64,000 nt of DNA from an uncultured Flavobacteriales bacterium (lineage in GTDB: Bacteria > Bacteroidota > Bacteroidia > CAIKAF01). The notes beneath the pieces were generated by a model, which was not told the DNA's origin, ran no database searches, and was given only the letters and a program-made list of their open reading frames with translations. The position numbers were made by a program, and so were the translations under genes. Each line of letters begins with the position of its first letter. Within the stretch, counting starts at the first letter, position 1. Positions 27,204-36,694 of this stretch are shown piece by piece. The stretch covers positions 24,987 to 88,986 of the forward strand of contig CAIKAF010000007.1 of the NCBI GenBank assembly GCA_903825395.1, given 5' to 3'.

Positions 27204-28382
27204 ATGGGATGTTCGAGTTGTGGTACGCAGGAAAAAGGGCAATTGCCCAAGGGGTGCAGGAACAATGGAGCCTGCAGCACAGGTGGTTGTCATAAGCTTA
27301 ATGTTTTTGATTGGTTGTCGAACATGGAACACCTGGCGGGTGATTCTACGGCTGTTGTAGAGGTTCGTTTTAAGCATACCCGAAAGGAATTTTACTTGAA
27401 TTCAGATGGGCTTCAATTGGTGCAGGGAGATGCCGTGGCTGTTGAAGCATCACCAGGTCACGATATTGGGGTTGTGTCATTGAGCGGCCCATTGGTCAAA
27501 ATGCAATTGCAGCGCCTAAAGCAATCAGAGGATGGCCTTAAAAAGGTATTTAGGAAAGCCAGTCCGGCCGATGTAGATCGCTGGAAAGAAGCCATGGATA
27601 AAGAGGATCAGTATCGGCTTCAGGCCAGAGAAGTGGCAGCAGGATTGAAGTTGAAAATGAAAATTTCAGATGTGGAATGCCAAGGAGATGGAAGTAAAGC
27701 CACCTTTTATTATACCGCTGATGACCGCATTGATTTTCGGGAACTGATTAAAATTTTGGCCCGAGATTTACGGGTGAAAATAGAAATGCGTCAAATAGGT
27801 TTGCGGCAAGAGGCCGCCAGGTTGGGTGGCTTAGGTGTGTGTGGACGTGAGTTGTGCTGTTCCTCCTGGCTTCGCGATTTCAGGACGGTAAGCACTGCCG
27901 CCGCTCGGTACCAGCAGCTGTCTATAAACCCCCAAAAGTTGGCTGGGCAGTGTGGAAAATTAAAGTGCTGCTTGAATTACGAGTTGGATAGTTATATGGA
28001 TGCGTTGAAGGGATTTCCCTCCAACAGCATCAAACTGAAAACCAAACAAGGAAATGCGTTTCACCAGAAAACAGATATCTTCAGGAAGGTGATTTATTAT
28101 TCCTATTCAGAACGTCCGGATGTGTTTTTGCCTTTGCCGCTTTCCAGGGTCATTGAAATAATTGAAATGAATAAGAAGGGCGAAATGCCTGAGAATTTGG
28201 AAGACCTGGTTCTGGTTCAGGTCAAAGACGATGCAGCCTTGCCAACCTTCTCGAATGTAATTGAGCAGGATGCCCTGGACCGATTTGATTCCAAAAAGAA
28301 CAAGCGCAAACCAGGTAGAAAATCGGGCCGCCGCCGACCTCAACGTCCTCAAAAATCTGCTCAAAATGGAATGGAAAATTAG
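27204..28382 (+). CDS. ricT: PSP1/RicT-family protein
   Basis: A homologue of Bacillus RicT (YaaT), part of an Fe-S-containing complex that guides RNA processing. The ATG at 27204 (MGCSSCGTQEKG) is chosen because the upstream open part overlaps holB. The protein of 392 residues begins with a Cys-rich segment (seven Cys in about 30 residues). Next come the PSP1 domain, GVCGRELCCSSWL and CGKLKCCLNYE, the classical Cys clusters of the family. It ends with a very basic Lys/Arg/Pro tail that could bind RNA. It overlaps the gldH start by 17 bases. Its role in Bacteroidota is not established. Confidence 0.92.
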   Translation: MGCSSCGTQEKGQLPKGCRNNGACSTGGCHKLNVFDWLSNMEHLAGDSTAVVEVRFKHTRKEFYLNSDGLQLVQGDAVAVEASPGHDIGVVSLSGPLVKMQLQRLKQSEDGLKKVFRKASPADVDRWKEAMDKEDQYRLQAREVAAGLKLKMKISDVECQGDGSKATFYYTADDRIDFRELIKILARDLRVKIEMRQIGLRQEAARLGGLGVCGRELCCSSWLRDFRTVSTAAARYQQLSINPQKLAGQCGKLKCCLNYELDSYMDALKGFPSNSIKLKTKQGNAFHQKTDIFRKVIYYSYSERPDVFLPLPLSRVIEIIEMNKKGEMPENLEDLVLVQVKDDAALPTFSNVIEQDALDRFDSKKNKRKPGRKSGRRRPQRPQKSAQNGMEN

Positions 28383-28854
28383 GTCTTTCATCGGGCTTAT
28401 TCTGCTTTTTTTATTGTGTTCCTGCGATTCGGGAACCTATTTTTCGGAGTTCAGTAAATTGCCTGAATCGGGCTGGCCTCAAAGCAATCAGCCTGAGTTT
28501 TTGGTGAACATTGACGATACCAGTCAGGTATTTGATGTTCAGGTGATGTTTCGGCATGCGCCGCAATATCCTTTCCAAAATTTATATCTTTTCATGCACA
28601 CCACCTTTCCAAGTAATAAGCAAATTACAGATACGCTAACCCTGTTCTTATTTGACGCCGGGGGAAAGCCCCTAGGTTCATGCATGGGTGATTTATGCGA
28701 TGTTGAATTCAAATATAGAAGCCAGGTTAAATTCCCTGAAAAGGGTGAGTATCGATTCCGGCTAGAACACCGAATGCGAACACCCGATGGAATTCTTCCG
28801 CTGGTGATGGATGCCGGATTGCGTCTTCAAAACTCTGTACGGAATGAAAAGTAA
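28366..28854 (+). CDS. gldH: Gliding-motility lipoprotein GldH
   Basis: A 162-residue lipoprotein of the GldH family, required for gliding motility in Flavobacterium. The ATG at 28366 gives a lipoprotein signal peptide (hydrophobic LILLFLL, lipobox LCSC at about residue 19). The mature part has the FDVQVMFRHAPQYPFQNLYLFMHTTFPS core, DTLTLFLFDAGGKPLG and the C-terminal EYRFRLEHRMR typical of the family. It overlaps ricT by 17 bases and the penicillin-binding protein gene by 11, so all three are co-translated. The ricT-gldH-PBP order is a recurring Bacteroidota neighbourhood. Presence of the gene supports a gliding lifestyle. Confidence 0.92.
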   Translation: MEWKIRSFIGLILLFLLCSCDSGTYFSEFSKLPESGWPQSNQPEFLVNIDDTSQVFDVQVMFRHAPQYPFQNLYLFMHTTFPSNKQITDTLTLFLFDAGGKPLGSCMGDLCDVEFKYRSQVKFPEKGEYRFRLEHRMRTPDGILPLVMDAGLRLQNSVRNEK

Positions 28855-31159
28855 GTTGCCCAAATTCGGATTCGTGCCCATAAAATGGGTTTGGTGGCTT
28901 GTGTTGAGTCCAATCCTAGCGTTTTTTTTGATTTTGGGTTTGGCTTCGGTGGGACTGTTTGGAGCGCTCCCTGGGTTTGATGAGTTGGAAGATCCCCGGT
29001 TTAATTTGGCCAGCGTGATTTATTCCTCCGACGGAGAAGTGTTGGGCAAATATTACATTGAAAACAGAACCAATGTAGATTTTAAGGATTTTCCTCCGCA
29101 TTTAATATCCGCATTGATTTCCACCGAAGATGAACGGTTTTATGAGCATTCCGGAATTGATGCGGAGGCTCTTGCGCGTGTGGTTAAAGGGATTGCCACC
29201 GGCCAATCCAAAGGGGGCGGTTCCACCATTACTCAACAGTTGGCAAAGCTTTTATTTCATAACGAGCGCGGAGGAAAGATTAAAAGGGTTTTGCAAAAGT
29301 TTAAAGAATGGGTGATTGCTTTAAAGTTGGAACGCAGTTATACCAAGCAAGAAATTTTAACCTTGTATTTAAACCGTGCGGACTTTGGCCGTCAGGCATT
29401 CGGAATTCAATCTGCCGCCAAGATTTACTTTGATAAGCATGTACATGATTTGAGTATCGAAGAAGCTGCTGCTTTGGTGGGAATGCTTAAGGCTCCTGGG
29501 AATTATGACCCCGTTAGGAAACCTGAGGCCAATCAAAAGCGCCGAAATGTAGTCTTCGGGCAAATGGTTAAAAATAAGGCCCTTTCACCCGAAAAAGCCG
29601 ATTCTCTGTCGAAACTGCCTGTGGTAGCCGATTTGACCCAGCTAAAAGAACGGGTCAGAAAATCCGTTTATGGTCAAGGTGAGCTGGCTGGGTATTTTTT
29701 AAATGAATTGAAAAAAGATTTAAATGTATGGTGCTCGAATCACATTAATCCAGCCACCGGGAAACCCTATAATTTGTATCGGGATGGGTTAAGGGTGTAC
29801 ACCACTATTGATAGCCGTATGCAGCGGTATGCGGAACAGGCGGTAAAACAACATCTCTCCGAACTTCAAAGGGATTTTTTCCGGCATAAAAAAGGACGAA
29901 AAAATGCGCCCTTCTCCGCTCGCTTATCTGACGAACAAGTAAATTCCATTGTTCTTCAGGGAATTAAACGAAGCGACAGATATCGGGCCATGAAAGAGGA
30001 AGGGGCTTCAGAAGCTGAAATATCTAGAGCCTTTAATACGCCTGTCGAAATGACTGTATTCAGTTGGGATGGCCCAATTGATACGGTTATGACACCCCGC
30101 GATTCAGTGATTTACTACAAGTATTTTTTGCAGAATGGAATGATGAGCATGGATCCGCACACGGGCCATGTAAAAGCCTGGGTTGGGGGAATCGATATTC
30201 AACATTTTAAGTACGATCACGTCCGCGCCGGTTCGGAAAGTGAAGATGGTAAAAGCATTGTCCCCGCAGGAGGCAGGCAGGTTGGTTCTACCTTTAAGCC
30301 GCTGGTCTATGCTTTGGCTATGGAAGAACGGCGTTCGCCCTGCGATTTGGTTCCCAATACCCGAGTTTGCATTGAAGAGGGTTTGAGTCGCCCGTGGTGC
30401 CCCGACAACAGCGGCGACTACAAGGTGAACCGAATGATTACGCTACGGGAGGCCCTAGCCAATTCGGTGAATTATGTTTCTGCTATGTTAATGAAGGAGT
30501 ATGGCCCGCAGGCCACCATTGATTTGGCTAGAAAACTTGGAATTACGGCACCAATTCCAAATTCCCCCTCCATTTGCCTTGGTACTGCTGATATTTCAGT
30601 GTTTGAAATGGTCGGAGCCTTTAGTACGTTTTTCAATGATGGGGTATATTGTAAACCTTTTATGTTGACGCGAATTGAAGATAAAAACGGGAATACGTTG
30701 GCTGTTTTTAGTCCAGAACGAAGGGAAGCCCTCAGCGCAGAAACGGCCTTTTTAACGGTACAATTATTGAGAGGTGTAGTGCTTCAAGGAACAGCTCAGC
30801 GCCTTCGATATCGCTACAAATTCACCGAACCCATTGCCGGTAAAACAGGAACTACACAGAACAACTCCGATGGCTGGTTTATTGCCGGAACTCCCGATTT
30901 GGTAACGGGTGTTTGGACGGGGGCCGAAGACCGCTCTGTCCATTTTGCCAGCACTGCACTCGGTCAGGGTGCAAATATGGCTCTGCCCGTATGGGCCTTG
31001 TATATGCGAAAAGTGTACGATGACCGCTCCATCCTTATAAATCGGGGCGATTTTAAACGCCCCGAATCTTTTGCCGATTGGAATTTTGATTGCTCTGAAG
31101 AAATTCAAGACCAACTCCAGGAAATGCGCGAAGGAAATACTGAAATCGATTTTGATTGA
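28844..31159 (+). CDS. mrcA: Class A penicillin-binding protein (bifunctional PBP1A)
   Basis: Builds peptidoglycan strands and cross-links them in the periplasm. The ATG at 28844 is chosen ([10 protein letters not shown]), with an upstream in-frame ATG at 28811 inside gldH rejected. The 771 residues start with a membrane anchor (about 15-40), then the glycosyltransferase 51 domain with [25 protein letters not shown] and RKFKE-type motifs, and the transpeptidase domain with SxxK as STFKP, SxN as SVNY and KTG as GKTGTTQN. The C-terminus is acidic. It overlaps gldH by 11 bases and is followed by scoA after 2 bases. Confidence 0.95.
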   Translation: MKSKLPKFGFVPIKWVWWLVLSPILAFFLILGLASVGLFGALPGFDELEDPRFNLASVIYSSDGEVLGKYYIENRTNVDFKDFPPHLISALISTEDERFYEHSGIDAEALARVVKGIATGQSKGGGSTITQQLAKLLFHNERGGKIKRVLQKFKEWVIALKLERSYTKQEILTLYLNRADFGRQAFGIQSAAKIYFDKHVHDLSIEEAAALVGMLKAPGNYDPVRKPEANQKRRNVVFGQMVKNKALSPEKADSLSKLPVVADLTQLKERVRKSVYGQGELAGYFLNELKKDLNVWCSNHINPATGKPYNLYRDGLRVYTTIDSRMQRYAEQAVKQHLSELQRDFFRHKKGRKNAPFSARLSDEQVNSIVLQGIKRSDRYRAMKEEGASEAEISRAFNTPVEMTVFSWDGPIDTVMTPRDSVIYYKYFLQNGMMSMDPHTGHVKAWVGGIDIQHFKYDHVRAGSESEDGKSIVPAGGRQVGSTFKPLVYALAMEERRSPCDLVPNTRVCIEEGLSRPWCPDNSGDYKVNRMITLREALANSVNYVSAMLMKEYGPQATIDLARKLGITAPIPNSPSICLGTADISVFEMVGAFSTFFNDGVYCKPFMLTRIEDKNGNTLAVFSPERREALSAETAFLTVQLLRGVVLQGTAQRLRYRYKFTEPIAGKTGTTQNNSDGWFIAGTPDLVTGVWTGAEDRSVHFASTALGQGANMALPVWALYMRKVYDDRSILINRGDFKRPESFADWNFDCSEEIQDQLQEMREGNTEIDFD

Positions 31160-31161
31160 TT

Positions 31162-31857
31162 ATGAATAAAGTTGTAGCCAATGCCCATGCGGCGATTTCC
31201 GATGTTCAAGATGGAATGACTTTGATGCTCGGCGGCTTTGGCCTCTGCGGCATTCCTGAAAATTTAATCGCGGCTTTGGTCCAGAAAAATGTGAAAAATC
31301 TAACCTGCATTTCAAACAATGCCGGGGTAGATGATTTTGGCATTGGATTGATGCTGCAACAACGGCAGGTAAAAAAAATGATTTCTTCGTATGTGGGAGA
31401 AAATGCTGAATTCGAACGGCAATTGCTTTCAGGTGAACTTGAGGTGGAATTAATTCCTCAGGGCACTTTAGCAACCCGATGCATGGCTGCCGGCTATGGA
31501 ATGCCCGCTGTTTTTACGCCCGCAGGAGTGGGAACAGAAGTGGCAGAAGGCAAAGAAACGCGTGTATTTAATGGGAAAACCTACCTGATGGAGATGGCTT
31601 TTGAGGCCGATTTCGCTCTGGTTAAAGCTTGGAAAGGCGATACCCAAGGGAATTTGATTTTCCGGGCAACAGCTCGAAATTTCAATCCCCTAATGGCCAT
31701 GGCCGGGAAAACAACCATCGCTGAGGTTGAAGAATTGGTTCCGGCCGGAGAACTCGACCCCGATGCCATTCATACGCCAGGTATTTACGTGCACCGGATT
31801 TTTCAGGGGAAAGACTATGAAAAACGCATTGAACAACGCACCGTTAAACCCAGATAG
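31162..31857 (+). CDS. scoA: 3-oxoacid CoA-transferase subunit A
   Basis: The alpha subunit of succinyl-CoA:acetoacetate (3-oxoacid) CoA-transferase, which activates acetoacetate for ketone-body and branched-chain amino-acid breakdown in the cytoplasm. The ATG at 31162 is taken; a TTG two codons upstream overlaps the PBP stop and is less likely. The 231-residue protein has [19 protein letters not shown] near the start, then [20 protein letters not shown] and [32 protein letters not shown], all characteristic. The beta subunit follows 9 bases downstream, as expected for a two-gene unit. Confidence 0.95.
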   Translation: MNKVVANAHAAISDVQDGMTLMLGGFGLCGIPENLIAALVQKNVKNLTCISNNAGVDDFGIGLMLQQRQVKKMISSYVGENAEFERQLLSGELEVELIPQGTLATRCMAAGYGMPAVFTPAGVGTEVAEGKETRVFNGKTYLMEMAFEADFALVKAWKGDTQGNLIFRATARNFNPLMAMAGKTTIAEVEELVPAGELDPDAIHTPGIYVHRIFQGKDYEKRIEQRTVKPR

Positions 31858-31866
31858 GAATTAAAC

Positions 31867-32520
31867 ATGCTAAACAAAGAACAAATTGCTCAACGCATTG
31901 CGCGCGAACTGCGCAATGGGATGTATGTTAATCTGGGCATCGGAATCCCTACTCTGGTAGCCAATTACGTTCCTGAAGAAATGACCATCGTTCTTCAATC
32001 TGAAAATGGATTGCTGGGTATGGGGCCTTTTCCTTTTGATGGAGAAGAAGACCCCGATTTAATCAACGCGGGTAAACAAACCATTACAACCATACCCGGG
32101 TCAGTTTTTTTTGATTCAGCCATGAGCTTTGGAATGATCCGTGCCGGTAAGGTAGATCTGACCGTTCTTGGAGCAATGGAAGTGGCCGATAACGGAGATA
32201 TTGCCAACTGGAAAATCCCCGGAAAAATGGTCAAAGGAATGGGGGGCGCCATGGATTTAGTGGCTTCAGCAAAAAACATCATCGTTGCCATGCAGCACTG
32301 CAGCCGCGACGGTAAATCAAAGTTGCTTTCTTCATGTACCTTGCCCATTACCGGTTTAGGTTGCGTTAAAAAGGTGGTTTCTGATTTGGGCGTTTTTGAT
32401 ATCGATCACCGAGGCTTTGTTCTTCTGGAACGAGCCCCCGGAATCTCAGTGGAAACCATTGTGGCCTCAACAGAAGGCCGCCTTTTCGTGCCAGACGAAG
32501 TTCCCGAAATGACCTTTTAA
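31867..32520 (+). CDS. scoB: 3-oxoacid CoA-transferase subunit B
   Basis: The beta subunit of the same enzyme. The 217 residues carry YVNLGIGIPTLVANYVP near the N-terminus, the catalytic Glu in the SENGLLGMGP motif (the residue that forms the covalent CoA thioester), then GGAMDLVASAKNII and CTLPITGLGCVKKVVSDLGVF. Spacing to scoA is 9 bases. The DUF2079 gene starts with GTG directly after its TAA, so translation may be coupled. Together scoA and scoB suggest use of acetoacetate or leucine-derived carbon. Confidence 0.95.
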   Translation: MLNKEQIAQRIARELRNGMYVNLGIGIPTLVANYVPEEMTIVLQSENGLLGMGPFPFDGEEDPDLINAGKQTITTIPGSVFFDSAMSFGMIRAGKVDLTVLGAMEVADNGDIANWKIPGKMVKGMGGAMDLVASAKNIIVAMQHCSRDGKSKLLSSCTLPITGLGCVKKVVSDLGVFDIDHRGFVLLERAPGISVETIVASTEGRLFVPDEVPEMTF

Positions 32521-34029
32521 GTGCGGCTTTTTCGTTTTTTCCGAACGCATTTGCCCTCCACAATTTCTGAACGTATTGCGCTGGGAATTGGCCTTTTTTT
32601 TGCCGGCTGGTATGCCGCCATTTCTTTTGTAAACCACCATTTACTCCGCACCTTCGCGTACGACCTGGGAATTAAAAACCAAGCCATTTGGGATTATGCA
32701 CATGGCCGCTGGAATCTAAATTCCATAATGGAAGAGCTTCAAGGCAAAATCAATGTGCTGGCCAACCACTTCGAACCGGTATTGGCCCTGTTTTCGCCCC
32801 TATATTGGATTTTCGGGCATTATACACTGCTCGTGGTACAATGGTTCGCTATTTTACTCGGAGGTCGAGCCGTCTGGCTTTTGTTCAAAGAACGCCTTCC
32901 CAACCAACCTCAACTGGCTCTACTCGGCCTTATCAGTTTCTATTCTTTCTTCGGAATTTTCAGCGCTCTTTCCTTCGATTTCCACACCAATGTGGTTGCC
33001 GCTATGCTCGTGCCATGGCTGTTTCTATGCTTTTACCGCCGTCAATTTTTGGCTTTTTTCCTGATTGGACTTGCCATTGTTTTTTCCAAAGAAAATATGG
33101 CCCTTTGGCTGATGTTTGTAGGACTTGGTTTGGCGCTACATCACGTTAAACAGGCGCAGCTTCGCAATCGGGCCCTGCTCTTGTCGCTCAGCGCCGGAGT
33201 TTGTTTTATGTTGATTATGAAGGTGTTGATGCCAGCTTTTGCCAATGGTCAATTGGAATATCTACACTTTAAATATACAGCTTTGGGTCCCGATATGGGT
33301 TCGGCCTTGACCTTTATCCTTAGGCATCCTTTCGATGCCCTGCGCCTATTGTTTGAAAATCACTTGCCCGGCGTTTCTACGTACCGCGACGGCCTGAAGG
33401 CATCCACCTGGTGGCTTTTTCTGGCTGCGGGCGGTTGGCTTTGCGTGTTAAGGCCAGCCTTCTTACTGATGCTGATTCCTATTTTTGGACAGAAAATGTT
33501 CAGCGATGACCCCAATAAATGGAGTCCCTTTTTTCAATATAGCATTGAATTTCTGCCGGTTATAATTATGGCAGCCATTGAGGCGGTCCGCATACTTTCT
33601 AAAACATACTTGCGTTGGACACTGATGCTTGCGCTTGCGCTGGGCAGTGTTTTTTCTGGAATACATAGCCTGTCCATGTACCGTCCGCAAGCGTTTATGC
33701 CTCAGGGGATAAAGGTGCTGAAATCAGGGCATTGGACGCGCGAAGTGCCGGTAGAGCGCATAAAATTTGCCCTTAAAAAACACATTCCCGATACGGCATC
33801 GGTGGCCGCTTCGAGTGTGCTGGTGCCCCGCCTGGCTATGCGCCGGTCTATTTCAAATTATCCAAGTACAATTCCGGTTCAGTACATTGTGTTGTTGAAA
33901 GATGCCATCGAGCCTTATCCCCTGAAGCGGCAGGCACTGGCCGACAGCATTTCACAGCTCATTCAATCGCCCAACTGGCAATGCCTACATCAACAGGATT
34001 CTCTGTATATCTTTAAGCGAGTTCAGTGA
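32521..34029 (+). CDS. DUF2079 multi-pass membrane protein
   Basis: A 502-residue integral membrane protein of the DUF2079 family, which resembles GT-C-type glycosyltransferases. The GTG start directly abuts the scoB stop. The N-terminal part carries the family core FAYDLGIKNQAIWDYAHG and NHFEPVLALFSPLYWIFGHYTLL, with acidic residues near the first external loop as in polyprenyl-phosphate-sugar-dependent enzymes. At least nine hydrophobic segments follow, and the C-terminal 130 residues form a soluble domain. The function is unknown; surface-glycan assembly is possible. It closes the long holB-to-DUF2079 run. A family 1 repeat starts 7 bases after the stop. Confidence 0.85.
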   Translation: MRLFRFFRTHLPSTISERIALGIGLFFAGWYAAISFVNHHLLRTFAYDLGIKNQAIWDYAHGRWNLNSIMEELQGKINVLANHFEPVLALFSPLYWIFGHYTLLVVQWFAILLGGRAVWLLFKERLPNQPQLALLGLISFYSFFGIFSALSFDFHTNVVAAMLVPWLFLCFYRRQFLAFFLIGLAIVFSKENMALWLMFVGLGLALHHVKQAQLRNRALLLSLSAGVCFMLIMKVLMPAFANGQLEYLHFKYTALGPDMGSALTFILRHPFDALRLLFENHLPGVSTYRDGLKASTWWLFLAAGGWLCVLRPAFLLMLIPIFGQKMFSDDPNKWSPFFQYSIEFLPVIIMAAIEAVRILSKTYLRWTLMLALALGSVFSGIHSLSMYRPQAFMPQGIKVLKSGHWTREVPVERIKFALKKHIPDTASVAASSVLVPRLAMRRSISNYPSTIPVQYIVLLKDAIEPYPLKRQALADSISQLIQSPNWQCLHQQDSLYIFKRVQ

Positions 34030-34036
34030 TTTTTTT

Positions 34037-34179
34037 GGGCGGGTTTCCGGGCTTTCAGAGCTAGTACGCCGCCCGGTTAAGGCAGGCAATCGCCCAAATC
34101 TGGCTCCTAAAGTCGCCGATTTGGTCTGTTGCCTGCTACTTAACCGTTCGTGCGCGCTAGCTTCTTCAATCCCGCCCGC
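34037..34179 (+). repeat. Family 1 palindromic intergenic repeat, copy B
   Basis: Starts GGGCGGGTTTCCGGGCTTTC and ends AGCTTCTTCAATCCCGCCC. Nested stems flank an apex TGGCTCCTAAAGTCGCC (about 34101-34117) that is identical to copy A. Examples are GCTAG with CTAGC, GGTTAA with TTAACC, GGCAGGCAA with TTGCCTGC, and CCAAATC with GATTTGG. Between the conserved ends the stem sequence differs from copy A, but pairing is kept. It lies between two convergent genes, preceded by a T run just after the DUF2079 stop. The rest of the gap to 34272 shows nothing. Confidence 0.85.
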
Positions 34180-34272
34180 AGCCAACCCAATCGTCAAATC
34201 GTTTCAGTACACCTAAGCCTAGGTTCTCAACACCTCAATGCGCTTGCTTGAACGGATATACTCTAGACGGTT

Positions 34273-35961
34273 TTATGGATTTACCCACTTCGCCTCAGCC
34301 CAAGTCCCGCTACTGCCCTGAATCTGCACCCAATAAACCCCTGATGGCAAATCTTTTTTTTGCAAGTTCAAAGCCAAAGCTGTTGGCCCCTTAAGTCCTA
34401 TGCTCCGGTTTTCCCGAATCACTTCCATGCCCGAAGAATTCCGTATCGTAATGCTGACGCTATCGGCTTGCGGGGCCTCTACAATTAACCGCAAAATACC
34501 CGACTGAACCGGATTTGGAACAATGCGTAACCCGGTCGAGGCCTGCTGATTCATCAAAACCGAAGCCCGTCCAAAATGCGGTATCCCATAGCCCAACTTT
34601 TCATCGGGTTGTAGATATTGGTGGCAGGATTTCAACACAGCCTGTCGAAGTTCATTTGGCGTAGCCTCTTTATGCATCGATAAAAACGATGTCAATGCCC
34701 CGGCAAAAATGGGCGCAGAAAATGAAGTGCCATTGGCAGTGCTTATTCCTGCGGCATTCATCACCGTAGAATTTCTCCCCATGGCACAAAGTTCTGGTTT
34801 TACGCGACCATCAACGCTGGGCCCTTGACTACTAAATGCAGCATACGAACGATCGGCTTGAACGGCTCCAACGGCAAAAATGGAACGGGCGTCGGCCGGA
34901 ACACCTACATATTTCCAGGGTTTATTCCCGGAGTTGCCAGCGCTATTTACTATCCAAAGCCCTTTGCTCGCGGCTGTTTCCGCTCCACGGCTCGCCGGTG
35001 CCGTTGTTCCATTTAAGGTAAGATAACTGTGCGAAGTAAAGGGAGCATCGTATTCTGTATATCCCAATGAAGCATTTAAAACATTGGCACCCAAACTATC
35101 CGCCATTTCGGCTCCCAATACCCAATAGTACTCTTCCATGGGAGTTTCGGCCGCCACATGCTCGGTTTTAAATAAAACATACGATGCGGCAGGCGCTGTG
35201 CCTACCATGGCTCCGGGTTGCCATGCGGCCATACAGCTTAATACATAGGTGCCATGCTGAGAATCTTCGTACACATCTCCGTCTTGTTCAACAAAATCCC
35301 AATTTCCCAACATTTGACCGTTTGAAAATGCCCGAGAAAAGGCGCCCATACTTTGAACTCCGCTAAACCCTCCATCCAAAACAGCAACCAACATTCCCTG
35401 CCCCCAAAAGCCCGAACCATGCAAATAATCGCAGGCAATCATTTGATTTTGGATGCCCGCCTGACCATACACAGAGCCTGAGGCAGCAAAATTTAAATCA
35501 AATTCCTGAGTTGAGGCCAAGGTAGGATTGCTAAAGGTGGGCTTACCTTGCTTTTTTAAAATGGAACTGCCCCTGTAAATGCATTCAATCGACGATACAA
35601 AGGGCAGTTGGCTTAGCTGATTGATGGATAAGCTATCCGAACATGAAATAAGCTGGCAATTCAGCCAGCGGCTTAGTCCAGCCTCTTTGAAGTTTGAGGA
35701 AGTTGCTAAAACCTGATTTCGGTACTCAGCATGAACCGGAAAATCCAGGCTGTCTATGGCGATGCCCTGAGAAAATTTTCGGTCTATCGCCCTAAGGGAT
35801 AAATAGGAGAGTGGTGACTCCGAACTGTAATTGCAGTTTATGCCTCCTTTGTCCTTAAAAAAAACGGCAAACCTGAATTCTGTGGACTGGGCTCGAAGCA
35901 CAACCGATAGGCTAAGTAGGATAGAAAGACTAAGGAATGTATTCCAGTAATTTTTGCTCAT
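34273..35961 (-). CDS. Secreted S8 (subtilisin-like) serine protease with T9SS tail
   Basis: A 562-residue extracellular protease. The ATG at 35961 gives a signal peptide (SLSILLSLSVVLRAQ). A propeptide-like region (about 30-150) is followed by the peptidase domain with all four catalytic residues: Asp in AVLDGGF, His in QHGTYV, Asn of the oxyanion hole in SAGNSGN, and Ser in NGTSFSAPI. The last 80 residues form a T9SS sorting domain (RIVPNPVQSG, SGVYWVQI, terminal strand). It overlaps the upstream lipoprotein gene by 32 bases on the minus strand. With the nuclease two genes upstream it may help degrade external macromolecules. Confidence 0.9.
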   Translation of the reverse strand: MSKNYWNTFLSLSILLSLSVVLRAQSTEFRFAVFFKDKGGINCNYSSESPLSYLSLRAIDRKFSQGIAIDSLDFPVHAEYRNQVLATSSNFKEAGLSRWLNCQLISCSDSLSINQLSQLPFVSSIECIYRGSSILKKQGKPTFSNPTLASTQEFDLNFAASGSVYGQAGIQNQMIACDYLHGSGFWGQGMLVAVLDGGFSGVQSMGAFSRAFSNGQMLGNWDFVEQDGDVYEDSQHGTYVLSCMAAWQPGAMVGTAPAASYVLFKTEHVAAETPMEEYYWVLGAEMADSLGANVLNASLGYTEYDAPFTSHSYLTLNGTTAPASRGAETAASKGLWIVNSAGNSGNKPWKYVGVPADARSIFAVGAVQADRSYAAFSSQGPSVDGRVKPELCAMGRNSTVMNAAGISTANGTSFSAPIFAGALTSFLSMHKEATPNELRQAVLKSCHQYLQPDEKLGYGIPHFGRASVLMNQQASTGLRIVPNPVQSGILRLIVEAPQADSVSITIRNSSGMEVIRENRSIGLKGPTALALNLQKKDLPSGVYWVQIQGSSGTWAEAKWVNP

Positions 35962-36694
35962 ATTGGTAACCAAATTTAACCCGTTTTAAAATGGGAATCA
36001 CGCTCCAAGGTTGATCTGGAGGAAGCAAGGCAGAACAATCATTGGGGTCATCTGGATTGGTTACAATGCCAATTACATCGCACCGATAGGCATAAATCAA
36101 ACCTGTATTTCGGGCATACCGTTCGGCGAAATATTGCTTTTCCAATAAATTCTCATTGTTTCTTTGAATGACCAACGCAGTCGAATCAAACCCTAAAAAG
36201 GGAGAATCGATTTCAGCATATTTAAACAATTCAGGAGCAGGTTCAGGAATAAAGGCCCAGCCATCCCAGCTAAGTCCAATTTTCATCGGAAAAACCAATT
36301 TGATAAAGGAATTGTTTTCCTCGGTCTTAATTGCTTTCCCTGGAGCTAGACGCGTATGCCAAATGCGGGGAATTCCCCAGTTTTGGGAGGAATCATTGCG
36401 TATTTGCCGGGTGATTTTCATGAGTGAATCTCCGCCGGCCCCAGAAATCCAACCATCCATGCGCTCCCGAACTTGGTACCGAAACGTGTCGTTTCTGCCG
36501 GCTACGCAATCAATCCAAATCGAATCAACCTGATAAATCCACGTTGCACCCACCCGAATGGGGTACCAATTCCCGGCCTCGGGAGTTCCACTTTCTGACT
36601 CATTGCTGCAAGAACCGATGAGGCTAATGGAAACACCAAGCCAAATGAATCGAACCAGCGGCCGAGTAAAGGCATTCATGGCATTAATTTTCAT
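35930..36694 (-). CDS. Lipoprotein of unknown function
   Basis: A 254-residue lipoprotein with a signal peptide ending in lipobox LIGSC (about residue 29). The mature part starts with a Ser/Glu linker and WYPIRVGATWIYQVDSIW, a phrase seen in uncharacterised Bacteroidota lipoproteins, followed by alternating beta strands and no catalytic motif. An alternative ATG lies five codons later. It overlaps the nuclease stop by 11 bases and the protease start by 32, so the three minus-strand genes are one operon. Confidence 0.75.
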   Translation of the reverse strand: MKINAMNAFTRPLVRFIWLGVSISLIGSCSNESESGTPEAGNWYPIRVGATWIYQVDSIWIDCVAGRNDTFRYQVRERMDGWISGAGGDSLMKITRQIRNDSSQNWGIPRIWHTRLAPGKAIKTEENNSFIKLVFPMKIGLSWDGWAFIPEPAPELFKYAEIDSPFLGFDSTALVIQRNNENLLEKQYFAERYARNTGLIYAYRCDVIGIVTNPDDPNDCSALLPPDQPWSVIPILKRVKFGYQYEQKLLEYIP

